Assembly: GCA_016794345.1 (NCBI GenBank)
Contig: JAEUKE010000066.1
Location: 1 to 64,000 of the forward strand
Length of the DNA stretch: 64,000 nt
Direction of reading: 5' to 3'
Origin: Myxococcales bacterium
GTDB taxonomy: Bacteria > Myxococcota_A > Polyangia > Polyangiales > Polyangiaceae
The notes under the pieces are model-generated. The model was not told the DNA's origin. It ran no database searches and worked only from the letters and a program-made list of their open reading frames with translations. The position numbers and the translations under genes were made by a program. Of the stretch, positions 63,660 to 64,000 are shown piece after piece; within the stretch, counting starts at the first letter, position 1; every line of letters starts with the position of its first letter.

Positions 63660-64000
63660 TCAGAAGGAAGCGAGGCGAGCGAAATCGACCGTCGCCATCA
63701 CGCCGATCGTGCCGGCGTTCGCGGCGTCGATCGGCGCGCCCGGGGGCGGGAGGCTGGCGCCGAACCATCGATCGCCCTGGGGCGAGAGGCAGAAGCTCGC
63801 GAGCGACGCCGAGCTCCGCGGGACGATCACCGGCGTGACCGCGACCGGACGCACCGGCTCCGACCACCGAATGGGCGGGGCCACGGGCGGCGGCGGCGCC
63901 GCGTCCGCGTAAGCTTCGCGCTCGACCGGGGGCGTGACCGACGCGACCTTCTCCGGCGTCGAGACGGCGGCGGGCGGCGCCGCGTGCGCTCCTGGCCTGG
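63660..64000 (-). CDS. C-terminal part of a Pro-rich protein, cut by the window edge
   Basis: The frame is open from base 64000 to the stop at 63660, about 113 residues. It begins with an Ala/Pro/Val-rich stretch (TPEKVASVTPPVERE) and ends in a small domain (SSASLASFCLSPQGDRWFGA, IGVMATVDFARLASF). No family is recognised. It is 30 nt upstream of the TPR lipoprotein, on the same strand, so they may be cotranscribed. Confidence 0.5.
   Translation of the reverse strand, partial: RPGAHAAPPAAVSTPEKVASVTPPVEREAYADAAPPPPVAPPIRWSEPVRPVAVTPVIVPRSSASLASFCLSPQGDRWFGASLPPPGAPIDAANAGTIGVMATVDFARLASF

Overview
The window is high-GC DNA, most likely from a myxobacterium (Myxococcota, Polyangiales/Sandaracinus-like). 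The grounds are the abundance of lipobox proteins, two exported proteins ending in a MYXO-CTERM-like tail (Cys-Gly-Cys, hydrophobic helix, Arg-rich end), two Hanks-type Ser/Thr kinases, two FHA-domain sigma-54 activators, a myxobacterial ferritin-like family, and DUF1501/DUF1552/DUF1592-type exported heme proteins. This is inference; no rRNA or other marker gene is present.

1-5.84 kb: right-hand end of an integrated mobile element. All its genes are on the minus strand: an excisionase-like protein and a tyrosine integrase next to a 3' fragment of a tRNA-Thr(CGU) gene, then small genes of unknown function, two ribbon-helix-helix proteins, and a gene cut by the window edge. The other end lies beyond base 1.

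6-22.7 kb: host chromosome with small lipoproteins, an M24 aminopeptidase P, an intergenic repeat cluster, a TPR/winged-helix regulator, a three-gene operon (beta-propeller lipoprotein, diheme cytochrome c, MYXO-CTERM protein), topA, a short-chain dehydrogenase, a ferritin-like protein with a degraded metal site and an MBL-fold lipoprotein.

22.7-33.3 kb: a minus-strand series that could be a signalling relay (membrane kinase, PEGA-like protein, lipoprotein, FHA sigma-54 activator, a perfect 32-bp palindrome, then a heme/lipoprotein/Tat-exported DUF1501-like operon), followed by a divergent second kinase. 33.4-34.6 kb is a decayed locus in which a frameshifted glycosyltransferase is joined to the tail of a debranching-type glucosidase.

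34.6-41.5 kb: DoxX protein, second FHA sigma-54 activator, enoyl-CoA hydratase, katG with a large inverted repeat upstream, and lipoproteins. 41.5-49.2 kb: an amidoligase-type cluster (transglutaminase-DUF2126, circularly permuted ATP-grasp, alpha-E, and a glutamine amidotransferase-transglutaminase fusion). 49.2-55.9 kb: Cys-rich lipoprotein, a DUF1592/DUF1552 heme operon, a lone RibD-type deaminase, and a SulP transporter with a beta-carbonic anhydrase. 56-64 kb: CBS-DUF2267 protein, lipoproteins, and an operon of a PQQ-like propeller lipoprotein, an ExbB/TolQ-type channel protein with a coiled-coil tail and two ExbD-like proteins that both lack the usual membrane aspartate.

No gene-free stretch exceeds about 300 bases, apart from the pseudogene region at 33.3-34.6 kb. 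I saw no CRISPR array, intact tRNA, rRNA or insertion sequence.
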